Assembly: GCF_900119695.1 (NCBI RefSeq)
Contig: NZ_LT632547.1
Coordinates: 682,001-746,000, forward strand
Direction of reading: 5' to 3'
Length of the DNA stretch: 64,000 nt
Origin: Actinomyces urinae
GTDB taxonomy: Bacteria > Actinomycetota > Actinomycetes > Actinomycetales > Actinomycetaceae
Made by a program: the position numbers and the translations under genes. Under the pieces are notes generated by a model. It did not search any database, was not told where the DNA came from, and was given only the letters and a program-made list of their open reading frames with translations. Shown piece by piece: positions 52,907 through 61,393 of this stretch (the first letter of the stretch is position 1; each line of letters begins with the position of its first letter).

Positions 52907-52912
52907 TAGTAT
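52907..52912 (+). promoter_or_regulatory. -10 element of leaderless mrp
   Basis: TAGTAT (52907-52912) lies 7 nt before the ATG at 52920 and overlaps the in-frame ATG at 52911. This argues for 52920 as the true start. Confidence 0.5.
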
Positions 52913-52919
52913 GGCGTGT

Positions 52920-54038
52920 ATGAGCATCCTTACAGAAGAACAGGTGCGCGAAGCGCTCAGTTCCGTCATTGACCCTGAAATTCAGCGGCCAATCACCGAA
53001 CTGAACATGGTGGGAGACATCGACATTGACGGCGGCAATGTGACCGTCAACATTTTGCTCACCACCGCGGGTTGCCCGCTTAAGCACACCATTAACGAAC
53101 AAGTTGAAAAGACCCTTTCTGCCCTCGAGGGCGTTACCGGCGTGCGCGTCATAATGGGCGCCATGAATGAGGAGCAGCGCAAGGCTCTGCGCGAACAGCT
53201 TAACGGCGGGGTTGCAGAACGCGAGATTCCTTTCGCCCAGCCCGGCTCCCTCACTCGCGTCATTGCGGTGACCTCAGGTAAGGGCGGAGTTGGAAAATCT
53301 TCCGTAACGGCAAACCTCGCAACTGCGATGGCAAAGCAAGGTTTGAAGGTCGGCGTGGTTGACGCCGACATTTACGGTTTTTCAATTCCTCGCATGATGG
53401 GCGTTGAACACGAACCGCAGGTTATTGACGGCATGATCATTCCGCCTATCGCTAACGATGTTAAGGTCATGTCGATCGGCATGTTTGTGCCGGATGGGCA
53501 GGCGGTTGTGTGGCGCGGCCCCATGTTGCACCGCGCAATCCAGCAGTTCCTTGCAGACGTGTTCTGGGGTGACCTAGACGTGCTTCTGCTTGACCTTCCG
53601 CCGGGCACGGGCGACGTTGCCATCTCGATCCCGCAGCTTCTGCCCACGGCTGAGATCCTGGTTGTCACCACCCCGCAGCTGGCCGCAGCAGAGGTTGCCG
53701 AGCGCGCCGGATCCATTGCGGGTCAAACTCGCCAGCGCGTTGTGGGCGTAGTGGAGAACATGTCTTACCTGCCCCAGCCTGACGGCACGCACCTGAACCT
53801 ATTTGGTGAGGGCGGCGGCTCTACCGTTGCGGCTCGCCTATCCAGTGCTCTTGGCTACGAGGTGCCGTTGCTCGCACAGATTCCGCTAGATGTGGACCTG
53901 CGTGAAGGCGGAGACGAGGGCAAGCCCGTTGCGCTGTCCGAATCGCCCGCATCGACCGTGCTGAATGACCTTGCCGCAAAGCTTGGCAAGCATGCGCGCG
54001 GCCTTGCAGGACGCCAGCTGGGCGTAACCCCTAAATAA
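52920..54038 (+). CDS. mrp: Mrp/NBP35-family Fe-S carrier ATPase
   Basis: A 372-residue Mrp/ApbC protein. The N-terminal MIP18/DUF59 domain (EEQVREALSSVIDPEIQRPITELNMV...TTAGCPLK) is fused to a deviant-Walker ParA-type ATPase (VTSGKGGVGKSSVTANLA, with VDADIYGFSIPRMMG and LLDLPPGTGDVAISI). The family's CxxC near the C terminus is not evident (VENMSYLPQPDGTHLNLFGEGGG lacks the Cys pair). Related proteins load Fe-S clusters onto target enzymes. It is the typical actinobacterial neighbour of tatB. Confidence 0.9.
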   Translation: MSILTEEQVREALSSVIDPEIQRPITELNMVGDIDIDGGNVTVNILLTTAGCPLKHTINEQVEKTLSALEGVTGVRVIMGAMNEEQRKALREQLNGGVAEREIPFAQPGSLTRVIAVTSGKGGVGKSSVTANLATAMAKQGLKVGVVDADIYGFSIPRMMGVEHEPQVIDGMIIPPIANDVKVMSIGMFVPDGQAVVWRGPMLHRAIQQFLADVFWGDLDVLLLDLPPGTGDVAISIPQLLPTAEILVVTTPQLAAAEVAERAGSIAGQTRQRVVGVVENMSYLPQPDGTHLNLFGEGGGSTVAARLSSALGYEVPLLAQIPLDVDLREGGDEGKPVALSESPASTVLNDLAAKLGKHARGLAGRQLGVTPK

Positions 54039-54057
54039 GACCGGCCCACAGTAAGCA

Positions 54058-54099
54058 AAAGGTGGTGGAGCAGTTCAACTGAACTGCTCCACCACCTTT
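54058..54099. terminator. Strong bidirectional terminator after mrp
   Basis: A perfect 20-bp stem: AAAGGTGGTGGAGCAGTTCA (54058-54077) pairs with 54080-54099. The ends AAA/TTT give T-runs on both strands, serving mrp and the convergent tatB. Confidence 0.88.
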
Positions 54100-54146
54100 A
54101 TCCAAACTATTTTGATTGCGGGCACGTGGCTACGGCTACGTCGTAT

Positions 54147-54644
54147 CTATTTTCTGCGCTTTAACGTCTTTGCCCTGGTCTTCATGGTTGGCGAGGATGA
54201 CGTGCGAATTCGCTTTGGCATGACCACCGCAGGCGCGGACGGTGGAGTGGTCTGAGTAAGCTGAACATCCTCGGCCCTCGTTACCGACTGGACCGGCATT
54301 TTGCCGGTGCCACTCCCCTTAGGCACAGACGGCCTAGATGAGGGCGGCATCGGAGCAAGCGGATTCATGAGCTTCTTCCACTCATCCATCTCCTCTTGCA
54401 CGGCCTCGCGAATCAAACGGCGCGGATCATACTGGCGCGGATCAAGCTTTGACAGATCAACCTGCTTGAAGTCGTCGCCCATCTGATCATCCAGCGAAGC
54501 CCGCCACTTGGTGAGTTGTAAGCGTGTGCTCTTCACAATGCGCGTCACGCCCTTCGCCACCGCCGGCATCCTCGAGGGGCCCACAACCAGCATGATGACC
54601 ACAAGGATCACCAAGAATTCACCGCCACTGATTGAAAAACCCAT
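54147..54644 (-). CDS. tatB: Twin-arginine translocase subunit TatB
   Basis: A 165-residue TatB. MGFSISGGEFLVILVVIMLVVGPSRMPAVAKGVTRIVK has the short membrane helix, G-P hinge and amphipathic helix of the family. The C-terminal tail is Pro/Ser/Arg-rich (PPSSRPSVPKGSGTGKMP, KTLKRRK). TatB docks substrates of the Tat export system with TatC. TAGAAT is exactly 6 nt before the ATG, so it may be leaderless. tatA and tatC are not in the window. Confidence 0.88.
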   Translation of the reverse strand: MGFSISGGEFLVILVVIMLVVGPSRMPAVAKGVTRIVKSTRLQLTKWRASLDDQMGDDFKQVDLSKLDPRQYDPRRLIREAVQEEMDEWKKLMNPLAPMPPSSRPSVPKGSGTGKMPVQSVTRAEDVQLTQTTPPSAPAVVMPKRIRTSSSPTMKTRAKTLKRRK

Positions 54645-54650
54645 ATCCTC

Positions 54651-54656
54651 ATTCTA
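54651..54656 (-). promoter_or_regulatory. -10 element of leaderless tatB
   Basis: On the minus strand TAGAAT is followed by GAGGAT and the ATG at 54644. The GAGG is only two bases from the ATG, too near to serve as a normal ribosome site. Confidence 0.5.
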
Positions 54657-54731
54657 ATCGTGCACGAAACTATTAACCCAAGACGATAAACTATACGCAA
54701 CTGCGCAAAATTTTGGGGAAAGGGGCGCATC

Positions 54732-55364
54732 ATCGCTACCGATAAGGCACTCAGTTGGTCCTACTGCGAGGAGTTCGTACCCGAGGGCGAGGTTTTAATG
54801 GCCACGCGCCTCCAGGCAGAAGAACTCGGATGCACGCCCATCTCACCCGGCACCGGCGCAACCCTGCGCTCCCTCGTCGCCGCGTGCGGCGCCAAAGCGG
54901 TAGCTGAAATCGGCACAGGCACGGGCGTTTCTGGACTGTGGCTGCTATCTGGGATGAGCGAGGACGCCGTCCTCACCAGCATTGACTTTGACACGGAACA
55001 CCACCGCGTTGCCCGCGCCGCATTTGCTGCAGCGGGAATGAGGCCACCGCGCACCAGGCTCATTACCGGACGTGCACTTGATGTGCTCCCCCGTATGGCC
55101 TCGCGCACCTACGACCTCATGTTCCTAGACGGCGCCGTTAGCGAAACCCCCGAATACGTTGAGCACGCAACGCGTATGCTCCGCCCCGGTGGCCTCATGA
55201 TTGTTGCGCACGCCCTCTGGCACGACCAGGTAGCAGACCCCGCCAGGCGCGAACCAGACACGGTTGCCATGCGCCAGTTGGCCAAAGATATTGCCGACTC
55301 CAGCAACTGGGTCACCCAAATACTCCCCGTAGGTGATGGGCTACTAGTTGCCATCCGACGATAA
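54732..55364 (+). CDS. O-methyltransferase family protein, no canonical start codon
   Basis: A class-I SAM-dependent methyltransferase of the family of Rv1220c. The core is AVAEIGTGTGVSGLWLLSGM (SAM loop), then LTSIDFDTEHHRVA, GRALDVLPRM, YDLMFLDGA and LRPGGLMIVAHALW. Codons from 54741 read DKALSWSYCEEFVPEGEVLMATRLQAEELGCTP, matching the usual N-terminal helix, so the true start is upstream of the ATG at 54798. No ATG, GTG or TTG exists in frame back to a stop at 54687. GAAAGGGG (54718-54725) lies 6 nt before an ATC at 54732. An ATC start, or loss of the start codon, is inferred. Confidence 0.72.
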   Translation: MATDKALSWSYCEEFVPEGEVLMATRLQAEELGCTPISPGTGATLRSLVAACGAKAVAEIGTGTGVSGLWLLSGMSEDAVLTSIDFDTEHHRVARAAFAAAGMRPPRTRLITGRALDVLPRMASRTYDLMFLDGAVSETPEYVEHATRMLRPGGLMIVAHALWHDQVADPARREPDTVAMRQLAKDIADSSNWVTQILPVGDGLLVAIRR

Positions 55365-55378
55365 ACAAAGCCAAACAA

Positions 55379-55407
55379 AATGGTGCCGGCAATCAGCCGG
55401 CACCATT
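55379..55407. terminator. Bidirectional terminator after the methyltransferase
   Basis: AATGGTGCCGGC (55379-55390) pairs with GCCGGCACCATT (55396-55407) over 5 nt. It serves the methyltransferase and the convergent DUF3117 gene. Confidence 0.78.
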
Positions 55408-55417
55408 ATCGTAAACG

Positions 55418-55585
55418 CTAAGAAATCGCCTCTTGAAGCTCCTTCGCAAGCACCTTCGCTTCATCAGGGGTGAGCTCAACAACCAGGCGCCCACCACCCT
55501 CAGAAGGAATACGCATCACGATTCCGCGCCCCTCCTTGGACGCCTCCATAGGGCCATCTCCGGTACGAGGTTTCATTGCAGCCAC
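55418..55585 (-). CDS. DUF3117 protein
   Basis: A 55-residue protein: VAAMKPRTGDGPMEASKEGR, then GIVMRIPSEGGGRLVVELTP and DEAKVLAKELQEAIS. This is the DUF3117 family, found only in actinobacteria and short enough to be missed by a length cutoff. The GTG start at 55585 has AAGGAA upstream. The function is unknown; the family is one of the most conserved small actinobacterial proteins, so it is very likely real. Confidence 0.88.
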   Translation of the reverse strand: MAAMKPRTGDGPMEASKEGRGIVMRIPSEGGGRLVVELTPDEAKVLAKELQEAIS

Positions 55586-55720
55586 GTGTAAATTCCTTCC
55601 CCTCGTCTACGGGCGATCACGATTTAAGCCGCCCCATTCCCCTTTCATTCTATCGTGACACGTAAGTTTCGGCATGAGAGAGCGCAAAACTGCCCGCATT
55701 CACACTGCTACTGGTCACAT

Positions 55721-56491
55721 TCACATGCGCTGATCATGCAGTTGTTCAATGTCGTCAGCGAGGAACTTCTCAATCACAGTCATGGCTTGCTCGGGCGTAT
55801 CAACGAGGTGGATCAGATCCATGTCCTCCTCATTAATCATTCCCTCTTTCACCATCACGTTTTGCAACCAATCCACCAGACCGCCCCAGTAGGAGCTATC
55901 AACCAGCACAATCGGGAAACGGCGAATCTTCTCGGTTTGCACCAGCGTGAGCGCTTCAAACAGCTCATCAAACGTGCCAAAACCACCCGGCATCACCACA
56001 AAGCCCTGCGAGTACTTCACAAACATGAGTTTGCGCGTAAAGAAGTAGCGGAAGTTCACGCCCAAATCAACCCACTTGTTCAGGCCCTGCTCGTGAGGTA
56101 GCTCGATGCCGAGGCCAATCGAAACTCCGCCTGCCTCAACCGCGCCCCTATTCGCAGCCTCCATGGTTCCTGGGCCGCCACCCGTAATCACAGCCAGGCC
56201 CCGCTCGGCAAGCATCCGGCCCATCTTGTGTGCAACCGCGTAATCCTCACTCTCGTGATGTGTGCGCGCCGAACCGAACACTGAAATCGCGGGGCCTACC
56301 TCTGAAAGCGCGCCAAAACCCTCCACGAGCTCGGACTGAATACGAAGGACGCGCCACGGATCCGAATGAATCCAATCCGCATCTAACTGCGGTCTCAGCA
56401 GGTGCGCATCAGTGGTTTCTTTAGGCACCTGCCGACCCCTGTAGAGGAGCGGGCCGCGCCGGTAGGTTGGACGTTTCGTTTTTGGGCTCAC
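55721..56491 (-). CDS. LOG-family protein (TIGR00730, cytokinin-activating type)
   Basis: A 256-residue Rossmann-type protein. ISVFGSARTHHESEDY opens the fold, and the family motifs GGGPGTMEAANRGA and MPGGFGTFDELFE are present, together with NFRYFFTRKLMFVKYS. LOG proteins cleave nucleoside 5'-monophosphates to base and ribose 5-phosphate (cytokinin activation in plants; AMP or related in bacteria). It starts at GTG 56491 (VSPKTKRPTYRRGP) with GAGGG upstream. It lies beside lpdA on the same strand. Confidence 0.88.
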   Translation of the reverse strand: MSPKTKRPTYRRGPLLYRGRQVPKETTDAHLLRPQLDADWIHSDPWRVLRIQSELVEGFGALSEVGPAISVFGSARTHHESEDYAVAHKMGRMLAERGLAVITGGGPGTMEAANRGAVEAGGVSIGLGIELPHEQGLNKWVDLGVNFRYFFTRKLMFVKYSQGFVVMPGGFGTFDELFEALTLVQTEKIRRFPIVLVDSSYWGGLVDWLQNVMVKEGMINEEDMDLIHLVDTPEQAMTVIEKFLADDIEQLHDQRM

Positions 56492-56504
56492 ATTTCCCTC
56501 ACAA

Positions 56505-57986
56505 TCAGTGCAACATTCTGGCGACCTCGGACAAAGTGCCCGAGATCGATGGATAAACCGTGTATGCCGAAGACAGCTGATCAACCGTCATACGGTGAGT
56601 CACCGCGAGCGTAAGCGGGAAAATCTGCTCCGATGCGCGCTCACAAACGATCACGCCACCCGTGATCACTCCCGTGTCCGCTTCGGCAAAAATCTTCACA
56701 AAACCATCTCGAACGCCCTGCATTTTTGCCCGCGGATTACGCGCAATAGGAAGTTGCGCGATCTTGATGTTCATGTGATTCGACCTCGCCTGTTCTTCGG
56801 TCATGCCAACCGTGGCAACCTCGGGCAGGGTGAAAATAGTGGAGCCAACGAGGGACACATCCAGGGGCGTCACTGCATCGCCAAGGGCATGCCACATTGC
56901 GATGCGCCCCATTTGTGCAGCCACCGAAGCCAGCGGGAACACGCCCGTGCAATCCCCCGCCGCATACACGTGCGAGGCGGATGTGCGCGAGACCCGGTCA
57001 ACCTCAACGTGACCGCGCTCAGTTAGACGAACTCCGGCCCCCTCAAGCCCAATCCCCTTCGTGGAGGGCACCGAACCAACCGCTATCAGCACGTGGGATC
57101 CGCTTAGAACCTCGCCCGATTCCAGCTCAACCTCAACGCCCTCCCCTATGCGCCTAGCGGCCTTGGCGCGCGCGTGGCCTTTGATCACCATTCCGCGCCG
57201 CTCAAACACGTCTTCGATCAAGCGGGCCGCGTCCTCATCCGCATTCGGTAGCACGCGATCACGCGAGGACACCAGCGTCACCTTAGTGCCAAGCACCTGG
57301 TAGGCGCCCGCTAGCTCCGCGCCCGTCACGCCCGAGCCGACTACAATCAAATGCTCCGGAGGCTCCTTCATGCCGTACAGCTGCACCCAGTTCAAGATCC
57401 TCTCGCCATCAAACGGCGAGCCGGGCAATGCGCGCGGGCGAGCCCCCGTGGCGATCAACACCACGTCAGCGCGTAGCGTCATCTCGATCTGATCCCCAGC
57501 GGCCGCGTCCCACCCCTTCGACACGAACACCTCGCGAGTGCCATCGGGAAGTAGCGAAGCCCCAATCTTGCCCACGCCATCAACCACGTTCACGCCAAGG
57601 GCCTCGAGGCCCGCACGAATGTCTAGAGACTGGGCGCTTGCCAAAGCGCGCACGCGCTCATTAATCCTCATCAAATCAGCCGTGGGGTTATCCGTGCCCA
57701 CGCCAATACCGAGCTCTTCCGCCTGCTCTGTTTGCGTCAGCCACTGCGCGGTAGCAATCAGCGTCTTAGACGGCACCACGTCCGTCAGAACTGCCGCGCC
57801 TCCCAAGCCCTGGGCTTCCACCAGCGTGACCTTGGCTCCAAGTCGAACCGCAACCGTTGCGGCCTCATAGCCGCCCGGCCCGCCGCCAATAATTACAACC
57901 TTCGAGCCCTCTCTAACCGGCGACGCTGCCGGCTCAGCCCCAAGGCGGTGCGAACCTGAATCTGCGGCGTGCTCGACGCTAGTCAT
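56505..57986 (-). CDS. lpdA: LpdA-type NAD(P)H:quinone oxidoreductase (flavoprotein)
   Basis: A 493-residue pyridine nucleotide-disulfide oxidoreductase-fold protein. FAD loop: VVIIGGGPGGYEAATVAVRLGAKVTLVE. NAD loop: LIVVGSGVTGAELAGAYQVLG. FAD C-terminal motif: VYAAGDCTGVFPLASVA. The dimerisation domain opens IFTLPEVATVGMTE. The spot where true lipoamide dehydrogenases have CxxxxC reads GLGGAAVLTDVVPSKTLI, so the redox disulfide is missing. This is the pattern I recall for Rv3303c-type LpdA, which uses quinone instead. It starts at ATG 57986, divergent from the PNP gene. Confidence 0.87.
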   Translation of the reverse strand: MTSVEHAADSGSHRLGAEPAASPVREGSKVVIIGGGPGGYEAATVAVRLGAKVTLVEAQGLGGAAVLTDVVPSKTLIATAQWLTQTEQAEELGIGVGTDNPTADLMRINERVRALASAQSLDIRAGLEALGVNVVDGVGKIGASLLPDGTREVFVSKGWDAAAGDQIEMTLRADVVLIATGARPRALPGSPFDGERILNWVQLYGMKEPPEHLIVVGSGVTGAELAGAYQVLGTKVTLVSSRDRVLPNADEDAARLIEDVFERRGMVIKGHARAKAARRIGEGVEVELESGEVLSGSHVLIAVGSVPSTKGIGLEGAGVRLTERGHVEVDRVSRTSASHVYAAGDCTGVFPLASVAAQMGRIAMWHALGDAVTPLDVSLVGSTIFTLPEVATVGMTEEQARSNHMNIKIAQLPIARNPRAKMQGVRDGFVKIFAEADTGVITGGVIVCERASEQIFPLTLAVTHRMTVDQLSSAYTVYPSISGTLSEVARMLH

Positions 57987-58065
57987 ACGATCAATCCCTC
58001 ACATAAATTAATAGGTTGCTCCCCCATTGTTACCTATCAAATGGTTCACCATCACAATTTTCCAG

Positions 58066-58071
58066 TAAAAT
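58066..58071 (+). promoter_or_regulatory. -10 candidate of the PNP gene
   Basis: TAAAAT is 8 nt before the ATG at 58080 and only 2 nt before the ATG at 58074, which supports 58080 as start and a leaderless or near-leaderless message. Confidence 0.35.
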
Positions 58072-58079
58072 ATATGGTT

Positions 58080-58910
58080 ATGAATGAATCCAGCCGAAAC
58101 AATGAACTAGACGTTAATGACCCTTTTGAAAACGCTGAAGAAGCAGCGAAATATATCGCGGATCGCACCGGCGTCGAGCAGCACGACATCGCCCTCGTAC
58201 TCGGATCCGGATGGGGCGGAGCAGCCGAACTCATCGGCAAAACCGTAGCCGAGATTCCCGCCCACGAAGTTCCTGGTTTTTCCAAGCCCGCAGTTGAAGG
58301 CCACGTGGGTCTAACCCGCTCCATCGAGCTTCCCAGCGGCAAGCACGCGCTCGTGCTCGGTTCACGCACGCACTACTACGAAGGACGCGGCGTACGCGCC
58401 GTGGCGCACGGTATCCGAACCGCTGCGGCAACCGGCGCGAAAATCGCGGTGCTAACCAACGGGTGCGGCGGCCTGCACCCAGAATGGATGCCGGGCCAAC
58501 CCGTGCTCATCAGCGATCACATTAACCTCACGGCAGCCTCACCCCTGGAAGGGGCAACCTTCGTTGACCTGACCGACCTGTACTCGCATAGGCTTCGTGA
58601 CCTCGCCCACGAAATTGACCCCACCATTCCCGAAGGCGTCTACTGCCAGTTCCGCGGGCCCCACTATGAAACCCCCGCAGAAGTGCAAATGGCGAAGGTT
58701 TTGGGCGCTGACCTGGTTGGAATGTCAACTACACTTGAAGCTATCGCCGCGCGCGAGGCGGGGATGGAAGTTCTCGGCATTTCCCTCGTTACCAACCCAG
58801 CGGCAGGAATCTCAAAAACTCCCCTATCACACGAGGAAGTAATCGAAGCCGGACAAGCCGCAGGCCCACGCATCTCGGACCTGCTTGCCAACATTGTCCG
58901 CAACCTTTAA
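58080..58910 (+). CDS. Purine nucleoside phosphorylase
   Basis: A 276-residue PNP of the trimeric (PNP/MTAP) class. Phosphate-binding loop: LVLGSGWGGAAE. Also present are SRTHYYEGRGVRAV, the Asn/Glu base site GCGGLHPEWMPGQPVLISDHINLTA, FRGPHYETPAEVQM and GMSTTLEAIAAREAGMEVLGISLVTNPA. It cleaves (deoxy)inosine or guanosine with phosphate. The phosphomutase downstream would convert the sugar 1-phosphate. Two ATGs (58074, 58080) are possible; an upstream frame back to 57969 lacks family features. Confidence 0.93.
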   Translation: MNESSRNNELDVNDPFENAEEAAKYIADRTGVEQHDIALVLGSGWGGAAELIGKTVAEIPAHEVPGFSKPAVEGHVGLTRSIELPSGKHALVLGSRTHYYEGRGVRAVAHGIRTAAATGAKIAVLTNGCGGLHPEWMPGQPVLISDHINLTAASPLEGATFVDLTDLYSHRLRDLAHEIDPTIPEGVYCQFRGPHYETPAEVQMAKVLGADLVGMSTTLEAIAAREAGMEVLGISLVTNPAAGISKTPLSHEEVIEAGQAAGPRISDLLANIVRNL

Positions 58911-58912
58911 TA

Positions 58913-58928
58913 GCGCCCGACCGGGCGC
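58913..58928 (+). terminator. Small GC hairpin between PNP and phosphomutase genes
   Basis: GCGCCC-GACC-GGGCGC follows the PNP stop. No T-run, and the next gene starts 34 bp on, so it may be a processing or stability element. Confidence 0.35.
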
Positions 58929-58961
58929 CCCAGCGCACGCGCTGTTACCGGAAGGAAACCC

Positions 58962-60659
58962 ATGGCGACATTCAATGAACGCCTAATCCAACAGTGGATC
59001 GACGACGATCCGGACAAGAAATCGAGAGCCGAAATCGAAGGCCTGATCGCCACCTACAAGGCCGGCGGAGAAGGAAGCGACGAAGCTGAAGCTGAGCTGG
59101 CCGACCGCTTCGACGGAACCCTCGAATTCGGCACCGCCGGTCTACGCGGCAAACTTGGGGCCGGGCCCAACCGCATGAACCGCGCAGTTGTTATCCGCGC
59201 GGCCGCCGGCCTCGTCGCCTTCCTCAAAGAAAAAGTTGGAGACGACTTCACCCTGGTTGTGGGCTACGACGCCCGCTACCAATCCGACCAGTTCGCAAAA
59301 GACACGGCCGGCATCGCAACTGCGGCCGGCGGGAAGGTCTACCTGTTCGACCAGCACCTACCCACGCCTGTCACCGCATTTGCGCTCCGCCACCTAAACG
59401 CCGACGCGGCCGTCATGGTCACGGCATCGCACAACCCGCCCCAAGACAACGGCTACAAGGTGTACCTGGGCGGACGCGCCGTCAGCGATTCGGGCCAAGG
59501 CGCGCAGATCGTACCTCCGTTCGATGCGCAGATTTTCGACCAGATCAAGGCCGTAAAGTCGATCAAGGCCGTGCCGATTGCCGAGGACGGCTGGGAAACC
59601 CTGGGCAAGGACATCCTGAACGAGTACCTGACTCGGGCCGCATCGCTAGTCCCCGCAGGAGCAAAAGACCTGCGCATCGTCCTCACCTCCATGCACGGTG
59701 TGGGTGGCGACACCTGCCTCCAAGCACTTCACCGCGGCGGTTTCGAGGACGTGCACATCGTCAAAGAACAGCACGATCCAGATCCGGACTTCCCCACTGT
59801 TGCGTTCCCGAACCCGGAGGAACCCGGCGCCTTGGACCTATCCTATGAACTCGCACGCAAGATTGATGCGGATCTCATCCTCGCCAACGATCCGGATGCG
59901 GACCGCATGTCAGCCGCCATCAAGGATCCGCGTGCCGAAGGCGGCTGGCGTCAGCTGGCCGGTGACGAGGTAGGCACCCTGCTGGGTGAAAAAGCAGTAC
60001 GCGAACACGCCGGAACCGACGCGGTGGTGGCCAACTCCATAGTGTCTTCGCGCCTGCTGTCCCAAATCGCCGCGCACTACAACGTGGCTTACAAGGCGAC
60101 ACTGACCGGCTTCAAGTGGATTTCGCGCGTGCCCGGCGTTGTGTTCGGCTACGAGGAGGCCCTGGGATACTGCGTTGACCCAGACTTTGTGCGAGACAAA
60201 GACGGTATCACCGCATGCCTAGAGCTCGCCCAGATGGCAGCTGAGCGCAAGGCCGCCGGCTCGTCGCTACTGCAGGCGCTGAACGACATCGCACGCCGCC
60301 ACGGCCTATACGCAACCGCGCCCCTGTCCATCCGCGTATCGGACCTCTCCCTCATTCCGAAGGGTATGAAGAACCTACGCGGAGGCAGCCTGAAGGAGCT
60401 TGCCGGCTCTCCATTGGCGTCCGTGACCGACCTGTCGGAAGGATCCCCGGAACTTCCGCCCACAAACGGCCTCGTGTTCCTATCCGAGCGCGGCGACCGC
60501 GTTGTGGCCCGCCCATCCGGCACGGAACCAAAGCTCAAGTGCTACCTCGAAACCATTGTTGAGGTTCCCGAGGGCGCCAGCATGGACGACATTCGAGACG
60601 AGGCCGATCGCCGCCTCGAGCTCATGAAGAAAGACATGCGCGACGCGCTCGGCATTTAG
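58962..60659 (+). CDS. Phosphohexomutase/phosphopentomutase (PgmB2/PMM-II type)
   Basis: A 565-residue alpha-phosphohexomutase. Catalytic serine: S156 in VMVTASHNPPQDNGYK. Metal loop: LANDPDADRMSA. Sugar loop: GYEEALGYCVD. Phosphate loop: RPSGTEPKLKCY. The domain order and length fit Rv3308 (pmmB)-like proteins, which can act as phosphopentomutases in nucleoside breakdown. GGAAGGAAA precedes the ATG. Its place right after PNP supports conversion of (deoxy)ribose 1-phosphate to 5-phosphate, the substrate for DeoC downstream on the other strand. Confidence 0.88.
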   Translation: MATFNERLIQQWIDDDPDKKSRAEIEGLIATYKAGGEGSDEAEAELADRFDGTLEFGTAGLRGKLGAGPNRMNRAVVIRAAAGLVAFLKEKVGDDFTLVVGYDARYQSDQFAKDTAGIATAAGGKVYLFDQHLPTPVTAFALRHLNADAAVMVTASHNPPQDNGYKVYLGGRAVSDSGQGAQIVPPFDAQIFDQIKAVKSIKAVPIAEDGWETLGKDILNEYLTRAASLVPAGAKDLRIVLTSMHGVGGDTCLQALHRGGFEDVHIVKEQHDPDPDFPTVAFPNPEEPGALDLSYELARKIDADLILANDPDADRMSAAIKDPRAEGGWRQLAGDEVGTLLGEKAVREHAGTDAVVANSIVSSRLLSQIAAHYNVAYKATLTGFKWISRVPGVVFGYEEALGYCVDPDFVRDKDGITACLELAQMAAERKAAGSSLLQALNDIARRHGLYATAPLSIRVSDLSLIPKGMKNLRGGSLKELAGSPLASVTDLSEGSPELPPTNGLVFLSERGDRVVARPSGTEPKLKCYLETIVEVPEGASMDDIRDEADRRLELMKKDMRDALGI

Positions 60660-60685
60660 CAGCTAAACGCCAGTAGATACGCACA

Positions 60686-60722
60686 AGTTTGGGCCGGGCA
60701 TTGCACATGCCCGGCCCAAACT
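60686..60722. terminator. Strong bidirectional terminator between phosphomutase and deoC
   Basis: AGTTTGGGCCGGGCAT (60686-60701) pairs perfectly with ATGCCCGGCCCAAACT (60707-60722), 5-nt loop. Both genes end here. Confidence 0.82.
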
Positions 60723-60736
60723 CTTGTTAGCTCAGA

Positions 60737-61387
60737 TTAATCATCCATGCCCGCAAGGATAGCCTTCGACGAAGATAGACCCAGGCGGGAAGCGCCAGCC
60801 GCGACCATTTCGAGCGCGGTCTTGGTATCGCGGATACCACCCGAAGCCTTAACGCCCAAGCGATCACCCACGGTATCGCGCATCAGCTTCACAGCGTGGA
60901 CCGATGCGCCACCGGCCGGGTGGAAGCCCGTGGAGGTCTTCACGTAGTCAGCGCCCGCTGCCTCGGACGCCTTGCAGCAAGCCACGATCTCCTCATCCGT
61001 CAGCGCAGCAGACTCGATAATTACCTTCAACAGCGCACCCTCGCTAGCTTCGCGAACAGCGCGGATGTCGGCCTCCACCTCGTCAAATTTACCTTCCTTA
61101 ACGAGCTTCAAGTTCACAACCATGTCGATCTCCTGCGCGCCCAGCTCAACCGACTGGCGAGCCTCCGCGGCCTTGACCTCAGGCATGTGCGCGCCCGAAG
61201 GGAAACCACAAACCACGGCAACCTTTAGGCCCTCGGGAACCTCAATCGGCAACTGGTTTGGCGAGACGCACACCGAGAAAGTACCCAGCTGCGCGCCTTC
61301 CTCAATCAATGCCTCGACGTCTTTTGCCGTCGACTCCGGCTTCAACAGGGTGTGATCAATCATTTTTGCAAGTTCTGCACGCTTCAT
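60737..61387 (-). CDS. deoC: Deoxyribose-phosphate aldolase
   Basis: A 216-residue Deo[17 protein letters not shown] opens it. The Schiff-base lysine is K150 in [10 protein letters not shown]88 lies in EIDMVVN, and K180 in [10 protein letters not shown] is the second conserved lysine. It splits 2-deoxyribose 5-phosphate to glyceraldehyde 3-phosphate and acetaldehyde. AAAGGA lies well upstream (about 13-15 nt) of the ATG at 61387. It is the last gene of the salvage run. Confidence 0.95.
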   Translation of the reverse strand: MKRAELAKMIDHTLLKPESTAKDVEALIEEGAQLGTFSVCVSPNQLPIEVPEGLKVAVVCGFPSGAHMPEVKAAEARQSVELGAQEIDMVVNLKLVKEGKFDEVEADIRAVREASEGALLKVIIESAALTDEEIVACCKASEAAGADYVKTSTGFHPAGGASVHAVKLMRDTVGDRLGVKASGGIRDTKTALEMVAAGASRLGLSSSKAILAGMDD

Positions 61388-61393
61388 TTTCTT

